NCBI GenBank assembly: GCA_003096255.1
Contig: PIXS01000348.1
Span: 1 to 6,369, forward strand
Length of the DNA stretch: 6,369 bases
Reading direction: 5' to 3'
DNA from: Candidatus Bathyarchaeum sp.
GTDB taxonomy: Archaea; Thermoproteota; Bathyarchaeia; Bathyarchaeales; Bathyarchaeaceae
The translations under genes were made by a program, and so were the position numbers. The stretch's first letter is position 1; every line of letters begins with the position of its first letter. Below the pieces are notes generated by a model. That model searched no databases and was not told the DNA's origin. It saw only the letters and a list, made by a program, of their open reading frames with translations. Positions 4,685 to 6,369 of this stretch are shown piece by piece.

Positions 4685-6369
4685 CAACCTTTCCAAAGGT
4701 AAAAGGTAAAACATCTTTTCTTTCACGATTTGGTGTTTCCGCCACTGTACTCAGCCTGATTCTTTTCGTTTTTTTGCCCAGCTTCTTTTTAATTTCCTTT
4801 ACTTTCACTCGGTGGCCCGAAGTTTACACAGAAGTTTTTGCCAACCCTCTAATTGGGGACACAAACTGGTTAGAAATCCAAAAATATCTTGGCTTGTCCT
4901 TGCGTCTTGCCCTTTCTGCAGTTGCAATAGACCTAATTTTTGGTCTTCCTTTGGCTTACATTCTTGCAAGAAAAAAGTTTTGGGGCAAAGGTTTCCTTGA
5001 AGACCTCATCACCTTCACGTTGGTAATTCCCACGTCTGGTTTTGGGTTTGCAACCCTGATAGCGTGGACTTCTGCGTCAGGAATTGGCGCGTTGCTCACA
5101 GGAGGGGCAGTTCAGATTGACTCGGTTATTCCTTTTCTGAATGTTCCCATGTTGATGTTGGTTATTCATGTGGCGTTGACGTTTCCTTACATTGTAAAAA
5201 CTCTTAAAGCAAAACTTGAAGACATGTCCACCCTTTACGAGCAAGCATCAGGAAGCTTAGGAGCTGCGCCGCTAACAACTTTCAGAAAAGTTTTGATTCC
5301 TTTAACTTTGCCTGCAATTTTTTCAGGAACAGTTCTTGCTTTTGCCAGGTCTTTAGGAGAAACTGGAGCCACGCTTGTGGTTTCAGGAGTCTTTACCACT
5401 GCACCTATTGCAGTTATTAGCTGGGTTTCTCAATTCAAGTTTGGTTCTGCAGCTTTCTTGGGCAGCTTGTTGATTATTGTGGCTTCAGCCATAATTTTGC
5501 CCGTAGAGTTTTTCATAAACAAGAAGGGTGTTTCATCTTTCGCGTTTTTCTCCACTCTTGATATTGAAAAACGGCTCCAGCATTTTGAGGATTTTGCTTC
5601 TCGAAAACTAAAGCGCGTCAAAGACGTGGTCGTGGTAATTTTTCTGATTATTGTTGTTGTAACTCCAATAGTTTACGTCATTAGTTCCGTTGCTACATCT
5701 TGGAACAGTGACCCAGACACTGGCAAAACAACAGAAAGCGTAATGTATCAACTCTTTGGACCCGCAAACTATTTCTCGTCTTTGATGGACGCAACCTTGA
5801 TTTCCTTTGCTTCTGCTGGAATCGCAACCTACGTTGCAACTTGTATTGCTATTCCAACTGTGTTTTTGATAATGCGTAACCGTTTTGGGCGCGTACTCAG
5901 GGCGTTGCTTAGAATTCCGTTGATTGTGCCCACTTCGGCCCTTGGTTTGTCGATACTGCTGTTGTGGGGGCCTGGTGGAATGAAACTTGCAGACCCTGGA
6001 ATTTGGCTTATTATCTTGACACATATCGTGTTTTCTGTGCCTGTAATTGTTGAGCCAATGCTCGCCACGTTTGAAGGCTCAGACATTCCGTTGTATGAGG
6101 AGGCTTCTCTTACTCTTGGAGCCAGTTCCTACAACACTGTTGAGTCTGTTTCTCTTCCGTTGTTAAAACGAGGAATTTTAACTGGAGTTATTTTGTCCTT
6201 TACGCGCTCTTTGGGAGAAACGGGCGCAACGTTTCTAGTAATGGGTAGCGACGTGACAATTCCGCCCCTTGTAGTAAACATGGTTGAGTCTCTTGCGATT
6301 CCCGCAGCATTGTTTGCGTCAACTTACCTGATTGCACTAGCATTTATCCTGTTAATGGTGTTTAGAAAG
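4681..6369 (+). CDS. Fused two-domain ABC transporter permease, C-terminus beyond the window
   Basis: The frame is open from GTG 4681 to the window edge, giving 563 residues with perhaps a few dozen missing. It forms the membrane channel for the binding protein encoded upstream. Two homologous permease halves are joined in one chain. The first has the EAA loop YEQASGSLGA (186-195) with the conserved proline at 207 and FARSLGETGAT (221-231); the second has YEEASLTLGA (472-481), proline 493 and FTRSLGETGAT (507-517). The repeat period is about 286 residues. Each half has several hydrophobic helices, and a charged cytoplasmic linker lies around residues 275-315. The GTGA overlap with the previous gene supports the GTG start and coupling. 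The fused layout resembles Fe3+ and thiamine importers, while the GETGAT motif looks closer to Pst, Mod and Cys permeases. The substrate is unresolved, and the ATPase is probably downstream. Confidence 0.9.
   Translation, partial: MTTFPKVKGKTSFLSRFGVSATVLSLILFVFLPSFFLISFTFTRWPEVYTEVFANPLIGDTNWLEIQKYLGLSLRLALSAVAIDLIFGLPLAYILARKKFWGKGFLEDLITFTLVIPTSGFGFATLIAWTSASGIGALLTGGAVQIDSVIPFLNVPMLMLVIHVALTFPYIVKTLKAKLEDMSTLYEQASGSLGAAPLTTFRKVLIPLTLPAIFSGTVLAFARSLGETGATLVVSGVFTTAPIAVISWVSQFKFGSAAFLGSLLIIVASAIILPVEFFINKKGVSSFAFFSTLDIEKRLQHFEDFASRKLKRVKDVVVVIFLIIVVVTPIVYVISSVATSWNSDPDTGKTTESVMYQLFGPANYFSSLMDATLISFASAGIATYVATCIAIPTVFLIMRNRFGRVLRALLRIPLIVPTSALGLSILLLWGPGGMKLADPGIWLIILTHIVFSVPVIVEPMLATFEGSDIPLYEEASLTLGASSYNTVESVSLPLLKRGILTGVILSFTRSLGETGATFLVMGSDVTIPPLVVNMVESLAIPAALFASTYLIALAFILLMVFRK

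Noticed and set aside
4812..5000. Short + strand frame of 62 codons inside the permease region
   Set aside because: It lies in another frame of the long permease frame that starts at GTG 4681 and has clear EAA and GETGAT motifs; its own translation shows no family pattern.
5430..6086. Three overlapping minus-strand frames
   Set aside because: They are antisense to the permease, lack a ribosome site or recognisable motif, and the + strand frame is plainly coding.
1..6369. CRISPR array, tRNA, rRNA, insertion sequence or defence system
   Set aside because: No regularly spaced repeats, RNA gene signatures, transposase motifs or terminal inverted repeats were seen; coding sequence of transport genes fills nearly the whole window.

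Overview
The window looks like archaeal chromosomal DNA carrying two ABC-type uptake systems in a row, all genes on the + strand. Evidence for an archaeon: a BRE/TATA-like promoter (TTTTTATA) rather than -35/-10 boxes, a T-run terminator without a preceding hairpin, strong GGAGG/GAGGTGA ribosome binding sites with mixed ATG, GTG and TTG starts, and a substrate-binding protein held by an uncleaved N-terminal membrane anchor instead of a lipobox cysteine. A Bathyarchaeia-like or related lineage is my guess from style only; there is no rRNA or other marker gene in the window.

Region 1 (1-3264) is the distal part of a phosphate (pst) operon: the C-terminal end of PstC, then PstA, PstB, a PhoU protein and a second PhoU-superfamily protein of the DUF47 type. 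The first four overlap or are separated by 10-22 bases and the last by 28, so one transcript is likely. PstC and PstA form the membrane channel, PstB is the ATPase that drives it, and PhoU proteins are known as negative regulators of phosphate uptake and signalling. The phosphate-binding protein PstS is not visible and is probably upstream. A T-rich tract after the last gene is a plausible terminator.

Region 2 (3265-3526) is a 262-base intergenic stretch with small inverted and direct repeats and a good archaeal promoter for the next gene.

Region 3 (3527-6369) starts a second transport operon: a membrane-anchored extracellular solute-binding protein, and a fused two-domain permease whose GTG start overlaps the stop of the binding protein. 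The permease runs off the window. Its ATPase is not seen and may lie downstream. Its permease motifs (GETGAT after each EAA loop) and the binding-protein type resemble oxyanion importers (sulfate/molybdate/tungstate/phosphate group), but the substrate cannot be read from the sequence.

Most of the window is ordinary transport. The points worth a second look are a 12-codon open frame with a strong ribosome binding site squeezed between pstA and pstB, the tandem PhoU + DUF47 pair with an apparently lost metal motif in one half of PhoU, the unassigned second transporter, the repeat-rich intergenic region, and a sharp change in synonymous codon style inside pstB.
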